A DNA stretch of 64,000 nt, taken from assembly GCA_023055505.1 (NCBI GenBank), contig JALIRH010000048.1:1140166-1204165 (forward strand). Reading direction: 5' to 3'. The notes below the pieces were generated by a model, which made no database searches, had not been told where the DNA came from, and saw only the letters and a program-made list of their open reading frames with translations. Position numbers and translations under genes: made by a program. The DNA comes from Callipepla californica brunnescens. Taxonomy: Eukaryota; Chordata; Aves; Galliformes; Odontophoridae. Positions 11,935 through 25,769 of the stretch are shown piece after piece; within the stretch, counting starts at the first letter, position 1, and each line of letters opens with the position of its first letter.

Positions 11935-12247
11935 ACTTTACCTCTGAGTGAAGTTTGGCCTGAGTCTCTCACAACCGTTGAAAGGCAATTCCACCTCATG
12001 AGAAGAATATTCTCACCATAAAATAAGTCCTTTTCAGGCTAAATTTAGTTAGTTGATGTCCTGTTCTTTCTGGGCCAGCAGCACCCTTTAGTTTAAGCCC
12101 CTTCTTTTAAGCTAACCCCCTCTGTGACCTTCCATTCATCTCTGTTACCCGCTTATATAGATCTATTACACATTTCCCTCCAGCCTTCAGTTATGAGGCT
12201 GGGCATCAAGCTCTCTGATTTCTCTCCTAAGGCTGCTTTTTGATCCC
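11935..12247 (-). mobile_element. Older, diverged CR1/L3-like LINE remnant
   Basis: On the plus strand the order of blocks follows the reverse complement of an older CR1 type. GTTTAAGCCCCTTCTTTT-like sequence (12091) is followed by ACATTTCCCTCCAGCCTTCA (12170), then GAGGCTGGGCATCAAGCTCTC (12195) and TTTCTCTCCTAAGG (12220). The last part matches the conserved CR1 stretch that normally reads TCTCTCA...CTCATAAGG. Divergence is much higher than in the neighbouring CR1 tail, so this is a separate, older insertion in the same orientation. The call rests on block order and not on high identity. Confidence 0.55.
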
Positions 12248-15200
12248 CACATCCATTCTAATCAAAACAATGGAGTTCTTGACTACAACAATCCAATAAT
12301 ATTGTAAATTAAGACCAAGCTACTAATAAACAGGAGCTTAAATATAGGCTCCTAAAGCTCCATTTGGAGATCCAGGAGGTTTCAGTAATGAAAAATACAT
12401 AAATAGGTCTCAAATTCAATTTAAATTCCTGGGTGGGTTATACTGAAAGGAAACAAGCTTAATATTGCACTCCCATTTTACACCATCTTTACCATAAAAA
12501 ATAAAAATCTGTACGTAATCTTGATCTTTTATTATTATATTACTTATATTATTGAAATCACCTTTTTTTTTTTTTCATGGATGCGATGCTATCATAACTT
12601 ACATTGAGAAACTTTCTACAAACTAGAAGAAGAGACAGGAAATTTGGGAAGGAGGGGAGTATAATTATTCTAGTTTATGAACTCTCTGCGCCCAAGTTTC
12701 CAGGGTATAAATTAAGCGATTGTAACAAGGAACACAAAAGAAAACAAGCCCCCACAGCTACAATGGAAAAATCTTTCATTGAAATCTCTGTCTTCAGCTC
12801 TGCACTGCAGCTCTTCTTCACAGCATACCTGAACACCAGCTCTTTTCAGTTGACCTTCTTTCACACATCAAGCTTGCAGAACAGAGAAATGTCACAGGAA
12901 GCTTTCACTAGACTCATGCATAACTTACGTTACAAGTGCATCAAAATCGTGAGGCACAGAATAGTGTAACCCAACAGAACAGATGAAGAAAAGAAAAGAG
13001 ATGAGTGTGAAGGCTCATCTCTTCACACCGCAGTTAGATTTAAGGTTTCTCAGAGTAACAGATACTTAGCGTAGCATGGAAATCTTGTCAGACAAGCAAG
13101 ATGTACCTTCACTCTCTTCTGCTTATGAAGGGAGAAAACTCATGCCTTGCTATGGTGGGAAAGGACAATGTCAACATGTATGGAAGACAACAACACAATT
13201 GGTCTGCCAAAGAAACTGGAAACAATGCAACTGAAGCAATTTCAAGAAAAATCTTGAAATGCAAGTGACCTTCTAGCAGATCTTTCAGAATCATCACATT
13301 CTTCTGAACACAGCTCATGGAAGTTTAAGGTGAAGAAGGAACCTAACACAGAGCCCTGTATGCTGAGGTCCTGTGGACTGCTGACAGACTTTCTGTGGTT
13401 GCTGTAATACCTTCACTGATTTTACTTTGAGAGCTTGTATTCACAAGCATCAACATGGAAAACAAAGAGCGATCAAAGAGGAAAGAAAAGTGAAAGAGAG
13501 AAAATGAAAGGGCAAGGAAGTTAATTTACAACAGTTAAATTAGTTTAAAAAATAATAAAATGAGGTGGTGTCTGCCAGGAATTGAAACTAAAACCAAACA
13601 GAAACAGAGAGCTCTATTTTGAGGGCTTTATTATTTTTACATATTTTTCTAAAAAAATAAGTTTATTATTAGACTAGTTTCATTGTGATTAGTTTCATTA
13701 TGACTGTAGTAAATATATTATTGTGGAATTTTAATTTCAGAAAAGCTTAAACTTTTTTTTAAACGAACTCATCTGTTTTCATTTCAAAATGACATCTTTG
13801 TTTAGAAAATTCCCAGTGTTCAATTAAAAAGTTTTTAAAGGCTTGAGAAAACAAAACATTTTGCTTTTTTCTTCCACTCCACTGCTCTCCTGTTTAGCAA
13901 AAAACCACACAAGTTCATTTGAATCAAAACAGTGCTTAAGTTTGACTAAAAAACTGGAAACAAAACAGCACCAGATACAAGGTAGAAATCAAACTAAAGG
14001 ATCTACTAGACACACTAGACTAGAGAAGGCTTTAGTTCTTCTTACTGTGTGATGTCTGTGCTTAAGGAAAGGAGCATGAAACTCCACTTTCACAAAAGCT
14101 TAAATGCAAAGCTACCAAGATATTCTTTCAGTATAGAAGTCTCAAGAAGCTGTCACTTCCATGGCCAAATATTTCCATGTAATATACACGCCCTTTCCTC
14201 CCTTCTTTTCCAGCAAGAAAAATAAGGAACCAGTCAAAACTGTCTGCATACACCTTTATGATTTTCTCATACCTCTAACTTTTTACCCATGGTAGTTGCT
14301 CTGCACGAAGAGCACCATCTCACACTGCCTTCTAGCTGCCTGAAAGGTAGTATGTTACTTATATTTGTCACCATGAATTATACTATCAAGTGGTTTGAGA
14401 GCGTGAGAGATCACGTACTCAAAATTGTAACAGCCTGTGCCACTGTCCCATTGGTCTTGTGTCGTTCACTGATCATAAACTTCACAAAGGATTTGCATTG
14501 TAAGCTAGAGAATAAAAGAGTATGGGAAGTAAATTACAGTAATCAACACGTATTATGGCATTATATTGTCTTACTGCTTTTCTACTTCAGGACTAATTTT
14601 GTCCATGTGCACACCTACGTTCCTGAGTTGTGAAATTCAGCAGAAGACTCATATCGACTGTACTTCTCCATCATTTCTAAGGCACAACTGACAACTGTCA
14701 GTTAATAATTTCTTATCATCATGTCCACCTACTTAATTTATAAAATACAGAGTTATTTAGTACTAACATAAAGCAAGTGTAGGAGACTTTATCTTACAAG
14801 TCTGACAAATATGAAAACATCCTTGCTTCTCCCCTTTATTTCTAAGCTTGAAGCTGAATTTATTTGTTGCCTACTGGTGGAAACAAAGCTTTCTTCCCTT
14901 CTCTCATTCTGCTATAGAAAATTATCCTTGTGAGTACTAGATATCAATCGCTTACCTTATTAAATCCAAAGGTATATGCACTAATCATTGACAACTTCAC
15001 TATCTCATCATGTGAAAATTTAATTAAGGAAAATACATTTTTTATAGATATGAGATCTTTTTAAAATAAGAGAACTTGACCATTGAATTTAAAGGGACCT
15101 GATATCAACCCAAAAGTCCTATATCTAAGTTCAAATATCAGCTTCTGCATCACCCCTCTTGACTAGCTCCCTTAACACCATGGTAAAACAAATGTAGTAG

Positions 15201-17713
15201 ATAAACTAAACTGCAGTAATCAAAATTTTGCTACATTATTTTGCCCTTTAAATATGCATACAGGCCCATGAGAGAGAAGGTCCGCTGATGTAGAAAGGTG
15301 TAACTCAAACTATATTTAGAAGAGGTAGATAAAGATTCAAATAATTAGTGTTTATTTTTTACATTGCATTAACATTTAGAGTTGTCAGCCTTTGTCAGGA
15401 TCTCTTTGTGCAGGTTCTGCATATTCACACTGTAAGAAAAGATTACAAGAGTTTGTAAAAAACAAAACATAACCAAAGAAAGAATTCAAATAAAACAGAA
15501 GAAAAGTGGAAATAAGACAATGCTATGCCCAGTGTTGAAATGAAGATCTCAGAATGATGCACTGATTTGTATGAAGTTAACAACCTCTACTGTGGAAGAG
15601 ATAAGAGAAAACAAATTATCAACAAGTAATACATTCAAATGTAGTGAACTCTAAAGCACTTTTTCAATGCTACACTTCTCTTTAGTGAATCTCACACATA
15701 TAAAGGTATGCTTTAAATATTTTCAATGACATGATAGAAATGAACACACTTAAGAATAAAGCATTCATTCTAACAGGTTTTTCAGTTCAGTTATTTCTTT
15801 ACTTCCAGTATTACCTGCACGTCTTTGTTTAAGACAAAACGACATCAAAATAAAAAGCACAGTTTATTTTGTCTCTATCATTCACGTAGCTTGTAAATTA
15901 CCATTAAATGTTAAAATTTCTTATTACTAGTGTTCACATGTAAGAATAAAAAACAAGGTGTTAAGAGATAAGAATTACTATCAAATATACAGCATGGCAA
16001 TGAATTGATAAATCTACTTCATTTAAATGCAAAGGTTTTGGCAGACTATGCAGAAATAAGGGCATATTGCCACTACCCATAACAAGAGCTAGCCACATTA
16101 AACTGTGGTGCACGATAAGCTCTGCACAGCTGGGCAGTTACATGCAAGTGGTTATCTATCCTGCAGTGTCTTACTGAAAATTATCTCTTCCTGTGCACTT
16201 GTCTGCTTGTGCTGGATTGACAAGTCAGAAAGAACCATTTATTTCAAAAAAGATGGTCAGAATGAGTCCATGCATGATGGCATACGTGCCAGTATTCAAT
16301 CAGGATGCACAGAGGCTTTTTTTACTTTACTGGGTATATTTCTTTCTGAGATCTCAAATTTTTGTTTCAACCGCTGTTCCTAACTTGATTTGCTGCCACT
16401 AACAGTATAATTCAACCACTTACCAGTCAAGCTTCAGTATCAATATCTTACAATAATTTTACAAATGTTTCTGCTACTTCATCATGGAACAGTAATAAAC
16501 TAGCAACCTTTAAGGAATCTCCCAGCATAGTAATTTCAGCTAAGCTTGTTAAAATATTTTTTTCATCAACAGAGTTGCTTGTGGAATTTAAGCCCTTTCA
16601 ACAAATGATCCTTGTCAAATTCAGCCAGTGTTTCCCCATTTTGCAAGAGAAGCACTTCTAAAATAAAGCATCTGCTCAGAAGCAGCAACAAAAAGTCTTA
16701 AGAAAACATAGGAAATAAGAACACATATGTAGAAACTAGAAATCATTCAGATAAACATACAAAGAAAAAATGCAGCAAATAAAAAGAATTCATTAGATGT
16801 TTATTACTACTACACAAAACCAATTATTATTTAAATTCATCAATAAAAGCCAAAGTGTCTAGGAGCTAGATTCATGACCTGGTGCAAAGGTTACACATTT
16901 CAAAAACAATTAGCCTCATACTTAACACGTCCTCTGCTCCAGACAAGAAAGGGTTCTGCAGAAAATAACAATTAGACCTCACAGCATATCTGTGAAATAA
17001 ATATTACTGTTTCTCATTTTCAGACAGTAATCAGACAGTCTTCATGATCACATCAAATCTCCACTGCCATCCAGAGAATAGACCCTATATACTCTATCTG
17101 CAAAACTGTCCTTTCAGCAACTGAAACCTTTCTATAGCTTACGAAATTGTTTATAATTTAGTTAAACATTCACATTTGACTTCATACTAGGATTTTCTTC
17201 TTGTCACAGCACTTAGTTCAGTAGAAACTCGTTCTGAGTTGTATTGTGAAATACCACACAAATAGTTTATTTTCTTTGTGTCTCATTTCCCACTACATCC
17301 AAAGATGACTGAAAAGGAGGGAAAATTGATTTTAACTTCAAAACTTTCAGTGATTTGTTTGTAGGTCAGTCCCACAAACATGATTTTGTGCACTGGAGCA
17401 GTCAGAGAACTTTGCAGAGGAGGTAGAAGTGAGTCTCAAGAAGGGCACGATTCTGAAGCACCGCTTATCCCATCATCTCTATGACCATGTCTAGCTTAAC
17501 ATTCTAGTTTTAGGGTCTACTTTATTCCAGCAGCTTGACACATGACAGAAGAGTTTCAGCCCACTGTGTGCTAAGTTTCCACTCAATAATAAAGAAAGTT
17601 AAGCTACTGGCAATGCCTTAACCTCTCTAATAATTTATATTGCATAAACATTAGAACTTGAAGCCAGTTCAAACTCTCACTACAATTAGAAACATATTTC
17701 CACTTGTCATGGC
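12248..17713. other. Non-coding AT-rich DNA, 5.5 kb
   Basis: No gene or clear transposon. The two longest frames are 121 codons (12604-12969, plus) and 114 codons (14289-14633, plus). Neither shows a family motif, a signal peptide or a membrane pattern, and neither has flanking splice sites that would extend it. T-rich and A-rich runs are scattered throughout (for example 12563-12574). Confidence 0.6.
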
Positions 17714-17735
17714 TTTTTTTTTTTTTTTTTTTTTT
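17714..17735. repeat. Poly(T) tract, 22 bp
   Basis: Uninterrupted T run. Read on the other strand it is poly(A), but nothing next to it resembles a retrocopy. A CAAA-rich tract follows at 17866-17897. Confidence 0.9.
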
Positions 17736-18760
17736 GTCTACATTACTTACAAATTGGTTATCTATTATAGAGGCATCAATGAAAGGAACATGAACTTCTT
17801 TAGATTAAATCTTAAACAGATGTTGGTTTACCATATATTCAAATTCCCATTAGCCTCCTGCAAGGCAAACAAACAAACAACCACAAAAAAACAAACAGCA
17901 GATTCACTTTAAAAAAGTCTTAACTATTTAAGAGAACCACGAAGCAAATATCCAACTGATGGTTTTAAGGCATTAGAGCAAACTACAGCAATGTGGATGG
18001 AAAATTCTATCATATTTTAATGTTGTATAGCTCTTCCTGACTGCAATAAATCATAAAGTATTCTATCCCAAAGAATTCATTGCTGCCGTTAAAAATGCCA
18101 TAAACTATGTTTTAAGTATAAAATACATGATTTCAGTTTTAGTGGTCTGCAACATTGATGCTCGTTCTAAACCTTGTATCTAGGAAAGAAACATTGCCTG
18201 GAGAAAGGAAATGGCACTCGAGACAGGACATTTGAAATGTTTGGAGTACTCTTAGAGTAAAGAGCCTAGCCCAAATTTTCCAACCCAGAGTAAACTGAGA
18301 GTCTTAAAATATAATCACAGGGAAGCAAAAACCGTACAAACCCCTCTTTGAGCAGGCCATACTCAAGCCAGCGTAAATGATACACTCTGCCTTAACTAAC
18401 ACACTCTGACTCTCTGCAGGGCTTACAAGCCTCCTAAAGCATGAGAACTGAGTGGCCTTTGGACTGATTTCTGGTTTTCACTCTGCCTGTTTGTGTAGAC
18501 TTGATGCCATTCCCGTCTCACTTGTACACACGTGTTCTTTGACTTTCAAATAACAGCAACTAAAAAGGGACCCTGTTAACCTGTGTCACAAAGCATTTCA
18601 CTGTGGATCAAACACTTACCTTTCCCTCCCTTCTCCTATGAAGGCAGGAGAAGGAATTGTATGCATTTTTGCAGAGAGGTGCTAAGACGCATGGAAACAC
18701 CCCAGCCCTGGCCCTGTTCTCCCTTACCTATGAAGATGCTCTCACAAAAGAGACAAATTT
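17736..18760. other. Non-coding DNA with a (CAAA)n tract
   Basis: Unique sequence with a CAAA-type simple repeat at 17866-17897. No gene seen. Confidence 0.6.
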
Positions 18761-18812
18761 AAAAAAAAAAAAAAAGAAAAGAAAGAAAGAGAAGTAAAGA
18801 AAAAAAGAAAGA
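18761..18812. repeat. Purine-only A/G tract, about 52 bp
   Basis: A15 is followed by (GAAA)n and related purine repeats, broken by a single T at 18795. It is low-complexity DNA. Long purine tracts can form triplex DNA, but nothing else here points to a function. Confidence 0.85.
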
Positions 18813-19600
18813 TCTACACAGAAAGACTGATTTGCACAAGATTTTCTCTGAAATTCTTTTGAAGCTTGCAATATCCTTTACAGGCCTAGGAACAGATTTA
18901 TTTATTTGCTGTACTCCCACAGCTTACAGAATATTAATGGAAAGGCCTTGCAGAACTGCTATTGCTAGGAATGGGAAGGAAACAAGCAAGAGAAGGTATG
19001 CCAGGTTAAACCAGAAGTCTCACTAGCCCAGTGCCCTTCCTCCAAAGCATCTTTACATTGATATGAATATAGGACTATTTTTTTCTCCACTTTGTATATC
19101 ACTATTTCCATCCACACCAAAGTTTATCTACTATTTTATTGATCACTTAGTCTTGTCTGATCTGTCTGCAATTCTGCCAACAGCCCCGTCCTGAAAACTG
19201 GATATATTTAGCGCTGTTAGCAGACTATCACCTCCCTGCTTGCCCCCTTTTCCAGGTGAGTTAATTTTACCCTGCCAATCTGTCTATACAAGGAGATTTT
19301 CATCAAAAATAGACAGAGCATGAGGAGCAAACTATCCAATTCACCCTTCAGTGCTGACCCGTTGTTCCACAGACCTAATCTTTCTGCCACACAGTGATTA
19401 GCAGGCAGCAGTGCTGTGGCAGTAGCAACAGAGTATCAAAAAGTTCAAAATAAAACACTAAAGCCTTTATCCAGCAGTCTGGCAATCAAATTATATTGCT
19501 ATGGTACTCAATGAGCCATACTTCCCCACTTACAAGCAGTAAGTCAAACAAATGGGCTTAAATAAAGAAAAGTGTACTGAAAGAGAAGAAAAACATTTTG
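18813..19600. other. Non-coding DNA with a recursive-splice-like junction
   Basis: No gene seen. At 19225-19261 a strong polypyrimidine tract ends in CCAG and is directly followed by GTGAGT, so an acceptor and a donor are back to back; see the findings. Confidence 0.5.
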
Positions 19601-20600
19601 GAAATGGATTAGGAAAACCTAAACAATCCCATAGGCAGCACTATCTTTTCTCCAGAGCCTGCCAGAAGCAGCCTCTGTCCTAAAACTGCTGAAATAGCTC
19701 CTTGTCCAGCTGCAGCTCTCACTGTTTCACATCCAAGACTTCAACGAATGGGCAGATTCATCTGCTGTCCCTAACAGGGCATCCTCTTTTCCCAGGTGCA
19801 ATGCCCTATCATGCATTCACAGAGACAGTCTTTTGCTCCTAGTGCTCTTCCAGGGTAATCTCTGAGAGAAGTCCACCACAGCTGTGGATTTTTTCCTTTT
19901 ATTTTTTATTTTTGCAAGGCGCTCTGTCAAATAGGCCCAAGAGTCCTTCCCCATTAGCACCCACTAGCCAGGCTGACCATTAGCATGCTGTCAATAACAG
20001 TGCTAGCCCCTGGTCATTCCTACTATCTGGACACATTAATTACTGCACCTCACTGCTGCCTGCCTCTCCCACTTGGTCTTTGCTTCTTGGCTCTCTTGGT
20101 CCACAAGTTTGCAAGCTGCAAGTTTACACTTCCCCACCCACAGTGTTGTCAGTCTTTTCTGAGAGTTTGTAATGACATACAGCTTCTGTATACTGATCTG
20201 GCAACGGCAAAGATTTCCTAAACACAGCTTTTCTCTTTCTTCCAGAAATCTCTCCCAACTACCTTCCCTTGCCAAAGAATCCTCTGCCCCAGGCTAGGTG
20301 CCATAATGAATATCTTGACTGACTCCAATCCATTAGGGAAAGCTGGGCTGCCCATATATTGTGCCAGAAGAGCAAAAGTGTATTTATGATAATTAAAACT
20401 TGACTGACACAGTAGGAACACTTCAAAAAATAACATGCATGTGAATGATGTTTCCTTAGAGCTGGTCAGCTCTCCCTGCCTCTCCTGAAGATTCTGACAG
20501 GGAACTCCTACAACAAGGGTCTGTAGGAGCCCACCAGCCCATAGCATACAATGCTGTAAGGAAAACCTCAGACATGTCTCTCCTATTCTCAGATTTCGTG
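19601..20600. other. GC-richer unclassified patch
   Basis: Base composition is visibly more GC-rich than the flanks, and open frames are correspondingly longer (109 codons minus at 20218-20547; 78-79 codons on both strands near 20036-20275). The overlap of frames on both strands argues that this is composition rather than coding. I could not match it to CR1 or to an LTR that I know. It may be an old repeat or a regulatory patch. Confidence 0.4.
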
Positions 20601-23600
20601 CTTGTAGCTATAAGGCTTTCTGGAAGAAAAGGCACTCGTACCTAGCAATGAATTCCTTAGAAAGATCCCTTTTCATTTCTTTATTAGGGAAATAATCTCA
20701 CAGGATCCGGGACATTTTAGATAATAATCATTAAATGTATAGCATTTATCCTTATTAGAAATGACCCCAAATCCTTATTTGATACATGAAGGTGCTGCTA
20801 TGCAATAGTTCCATTCAGGGTTGCTTGGCTATAGAAAGCACCAGCCTGGGACTAAAAGAAATCAGCATAGCTAGTGGAAATTACAAAAGACAGCTCTAAA
20901 GGCAGCAATGTTGCCTAGACGTGTCAAAAATGCATATGCTGGCATGGAGACAGGCTCTAGAGCACATATTTGTGGAAGGAAATAAGTTGCAGAGAACACT
21001 GACAAGAAGTATAAACACAACCAGATACAGCCTTTGTGCACGGAACTACATGATGGAGATCTGCTATAAAGTGATCCCTTTTGTTCTGCAAGAACATCTT
21101 GTCATGGTGCACATCTTTTTCAGTTATGGACCAGATATAGCAATCTGCTCTCACCCACCTTAATTAACCTAACATCCGCTAACCTGGGCTTTGTTGGAAA
21201 GGACACCATGAAGACCAGCATTAAAACCCAGTAACCACTGAGGGGAGAAGGCACGTTAGTGACAGCTGACCAGAACAATAACATTTATGAGCTGATCTTG
21301 CAGTTTTAACACTAAGCCATGAAATTACCAGCAGCTTGTATTATCCCAAGTCATATCTCCTCCCTTCTATAGCAGATAATTTGGTGGGGAACTTTATGTG
21401 AATGCTCAGAGGTTGGATATTCTCAAAAGAAGGTCCTGACCTGCAGAGTCCACTCCATCTGGAAATCAGGCAGACACAGCTTTAAAACATGACAGAAGTT
21501 ACTCGTCCTTAGGCAGGCCCTCTTGCTCCTAATAAATGAATGATTCTTTAGCTAGGTTGTCCCAGAAGCCCAGTGAGGATTTTATCCTTCTTAGGAAAAC
21601 AGCTGTCACATGAGAAAGGAAGAAAATATTTATCCTTTTTAATTAAGAAAGATAACTATTTCCATTATGTTATGTGGACCTCCCACATAACACAGTGATG
21701 GGTGCACTTTTAATAATCTTAGTTAGATAATAGCCAAAAACCAGCAGCAATGTATACTAAAAGATCAAAACATAAAGAGTAAACTATCTTCTTTTGCAAC
21801 ATTAGCCTCTGAATATGAGAAAGAACAAATCTTAGCAATTAATGACTCAGTATTTAAAATTGAAAGAAAAGGAACCATTGCCCAATTTGTTGGCAAACAG
21901 CAAAGACCAAGTGAACTCCATTTGCTACTGTTTACCGCAATAGGTGGAGTTACTGTGTTGTCTGATTATTTCCTCTTTTTTCAGCTAAATTCTGTACAAT
22001 CTTTATAATTTCTTTGTTTAATTCTTATTTGTGTTACTCACTTTAACAAAGTTTGGAGATTGTTGCAGTTTCTTGGGTTGCTCCAATTAAGGGACATACG
22101 ATGGAGGTTTCAAAAATCAGAGGCAAATGTCAATTGGAAAATTCTTTTCTCCCCCCTGAAATTTAGAATTTAATATTATTTCAAGATCTGGAAAATCTGT
22201 TTTCTGATTTTCCATTAGAAAAATATTCCAAAAGGCAACGAATGGAATCAGAAATAAGTAAAGGTAAAGGAAAAGAGAATTATATTTGCCAGGATCACTA
22301 GAAGTCTGTTTTAAAGCTAAGTTGCAACAGGAAGGAAGCTTTGATTTCAAACAGCGCTTTAAAGTGAAGGATCCTTTCCAAATGCTATTACCAAACAGAT
22401 CCTATTGTGATGGTAATGACATGTTGTGTGGGAAGTAGTGGTTTTACTTGGACGCAAAGGGAAAGAACATTGCCATGATTGATGTACCATATGAGGGTCA
22501 AACCACATAATCACTAACTCTCACACTGCCCAATTCAGTGCAATTGGGTTAAGAATTCAAGATTTCTAGAGTTTATTATTTTTATTATTTATGTATTACC
22601 TCTTAAGAGGATATCATTAATATTTGATTTGCTTTTCACTGGTGTACAACAAGCTTACCTAAATTCTCATTTCAGCTACCATTCGCAGAGGTACTTTGGG
22701 TAAATAAGACCACCCACAAGCTATTTGATAGTTCAGAATGTTCTCAAAATGTTGCACAAAAATAACTGTAAAGCACCTGAAGGTGAAACTCAAATTTATC
22801 AGCCCTTAATACTCACATTTCAGTGTTCGTATGCTGATGGTTAACCACTGCTTTAAGCTCTTGTATAAAAAAAAAATATATCTGCTTGGAAAAACACTTT
22901 GCAGGAGTAGTGTGAAGAAAAGAAACATACACAAAACTTCTTTCCCATTAGTTTTTTTGGTTTTTTTTTTTTTTCTTAAATAAGACTTTGAATGAAGTCA
23001 TGCCCTTGTTAATACATGTTTCCGAAGTAGTTCCTGCATTAATGAATTCAGGAGAACTGGTGATGATTTCAATTAATCAAGTCCTTCAGTTCTACTTCAA
23101 ACAGTCTGCATCTACTTGGCAAAAAAATAAACCAATTACTTACATAAAGTCAAAGACAACTGAATACATATCAAGAGTTCTTTTATGAATAAACAGGTCT
23201 AGAATTATATTCAAATCATTAAATCATCAAACTGGGAGCATTGTGCATGAGTGTGCCTCACAGAGGTTACCCATATTTTACATACTGTTCATTTTTCCCT
23301 TAGCTTAAAGGACCTCCAAGACTAACAACCTCTGCTATTTAAGTCTACATCAGTTTTCAACTTCAACTTCAAGCAAACAGCATCAAGAAGTAGTTCAAAC
23401 TCTATCATGAATATGCACAAAAGCCAGGCACAGCACAAATGCTTAAAAAGCCAGAAAAGCTTCCACTCTTTACATTTGTTTAAGAGATTATAAAAAATTT
23501 GCATGGCTATAATTGCAGTTTTGAATTTAATAATGCAAAACCACCTGATTTTTTGATCATCTACCATTTTACTTGGATTTGACAGGCTGAAAAATGACTA

Positions 23601-25769
23601 GATGTGTTCCTACTGGTTTGTTTCACTTCTCCCATGCCACTTCCTATTTGAAATGAAACATGCTGTAATAATCAATGGCAGGCTTATTACTGTTAACATG
23701 TTCAATGTTATTTTTTCCTAATGTAATTCCATTCACATTTGGTAGAAAATTCTCCCACAGCTAGATCATACGGTGCCTAAAATCCATTCAACTTTTACAG
23801 CTAGTGTTTTTCCACAATCAATACATTATATATGCACTAGTCTCATGAAGAGATCTTCTTTACCTTGAAAGAACTCACTCACGTGGGTCCTTAAAAGTGT
23901 GCAAATCAGATTTTAAATCCTGTATATGAAACTAATTACCTTTTACATTTCACTTTATAAGGCTCAACTGACAATAACTTCTGTAGTTTGCCAACACCAT
24001 TGATTGAATGAATCCAGACCAAACTCATGCCAGACTCCTTACTACACAGCACAAAATCAGGCCTTAGCCCTCCTCAAATAATACCACACAAGGTTATTTT
24101 CTCAGTAGGAATAATGGTTCGTTGGTCTCCACACTTGGTTCTCTGCCATTGTGGAATTGAATTAAATCAGTCCCAGGTCACAAATAATTGAGTTAGACAG
24201 TGTCTGCTCTCATAGGTTGTTAAAGGACAGCAGGCCAAAGAATCAAATTTTGGCTCTACTCACTCCCAGAAGCCTCCACTCATGGGAAGCCTAGTTTTGA
24301 CCAAGCCAGGACAAGATGGATCAGAGCAACTGCAATTTGGTGCTGTCTTGGAAGATGTCTGGATTCAGCTCTTCCAGCTTCTGTTCCTAATCACAATTAA
24401 CAGAGCTTTCCAGTGAGCATCTGAAAAGTTCCTGCTCTACAGGGGCTGTTATTTTAATACCTATCCTAAAAAAATCAGTTGCAGTTTATTTCATCAGTAT
24501 TCTATAGCTTTGAAAATACTGCAGAAGATGCTTGGAGTCCAGTTGCTTGTACAGTATCAGGTTGAAATAACATTTTCACCCACATTTTCAAAGCACTGGA
24601 AGGTCTCACACTAATAATACCCTGTTCTTTTCTCTGAAAATTAATTCCCAGGGTTATTTAATTTAGATCAATGAAAACTTTCTTTCAGAATCAAACAGAA
24701 TTTCTGTCTTAAACCACTGAAGCCAAGAAATCCAGATTTAATGCTGAATTGATTTTCTTAATCATAACCTTATGTTGTTGATAATATCGTTGAAATTTCC
24801 AGTAAAAAGAGACATTACGTCCCAGCTCTGCTACAAATTATGAAATTTGAAGAAACAGATGATAATTCAGGTGAGCACCAAAATGTTTGGATAAGAATGG
24901 GAATATTATTCACATTTTTACATTCTTCTGAGCCTCAAAAGAGGACAGAAGAAACAGTTTTCTCTGACATCTCCAAAGTAGTATTATTTGGAATAAAGCT
25001 AGCAACCTTCAAGCTAGTCTTCACTTTCAGACCTATAAATCTGAATCCTGGCAGAGAACAGTTACTAGAAAGTTAAGGACTGAATTTAGCAGGAGTCCCA
25101 GTACTTCTGATTAGTATTTTATAACTGAACAAGCTCATATATGGAGTTACTTACATAGTAAGTACTTATGAAAAGATTCTTCTCAAATTTCTGCTATTTC
25201 TGGCCTTCCGTTAAAGTGCCAGGAAAACAGACCACATAAGATGACTTTCATTACTTCTGGTTCAGAAGAGACTTGGAAAAAATTAAAAGAAAACAGATTT
25301 GATTCAAATTTGTAAGCAAGGTTCAGACAGCCTTACAACAATTAAAAACTTGTATCAGAGTGATTCAGAAAAGAAAGAAGTGGCCTTTCTAAATGAAAAT
25401 GAGTTGTCAAGCTAAGCAAACAAGAAAAATATAGGACTAAATCCTTATCTTTAAGGTACTAGCTGTACTTCTTTTGACATCAGGTTTGCCATTACCTGCA
25501 TAAGGGGTTACTTATACCACAATTCTACTGCTCATTTCCTCTTTTGCCTTTCTTCTCCTTACCTTCACCCTGTTTACACAAGTCTTCTGTATAGCTTGTC
25601 AATTCATTGGGTCACAGATCTGTTCCAGCCAATGTCCCTGTATGAACCCATGTCCTTATGTGACCTGAGCAACATTAGAGAGAGTAGAAGAAATTTCACA
25701 CTTGATCAGACCTTTCATTTCAGAGTAGAAGTGTGGAACAGAGTGAAGGAGACTCGCTTCCCTGCATCA
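20601..25769. other. Non-coding AT-rich DNA, 5.2 kb
   Basis: No gene seen. Simple tracts include A9 near 22868 and T-rich DNA at 22952-22976. All open frames are under 85 codons. No LINE block was recognised until the CR1 at 25770. Confidence 0.6.

Noticed and set aside
12604..12969. 121-codon plus-strand open frame
   Set aside because: No domain, no splice or promoter context and no protein-like periodicity; the length is expected by chance in 64 kb.
14289..14633. 114-codon plus-strand open frame with hydrophobic stretches
   Set aside because: Hydrophobic residues follow from T-rich composition; there is no family resemblance or exon boundary.
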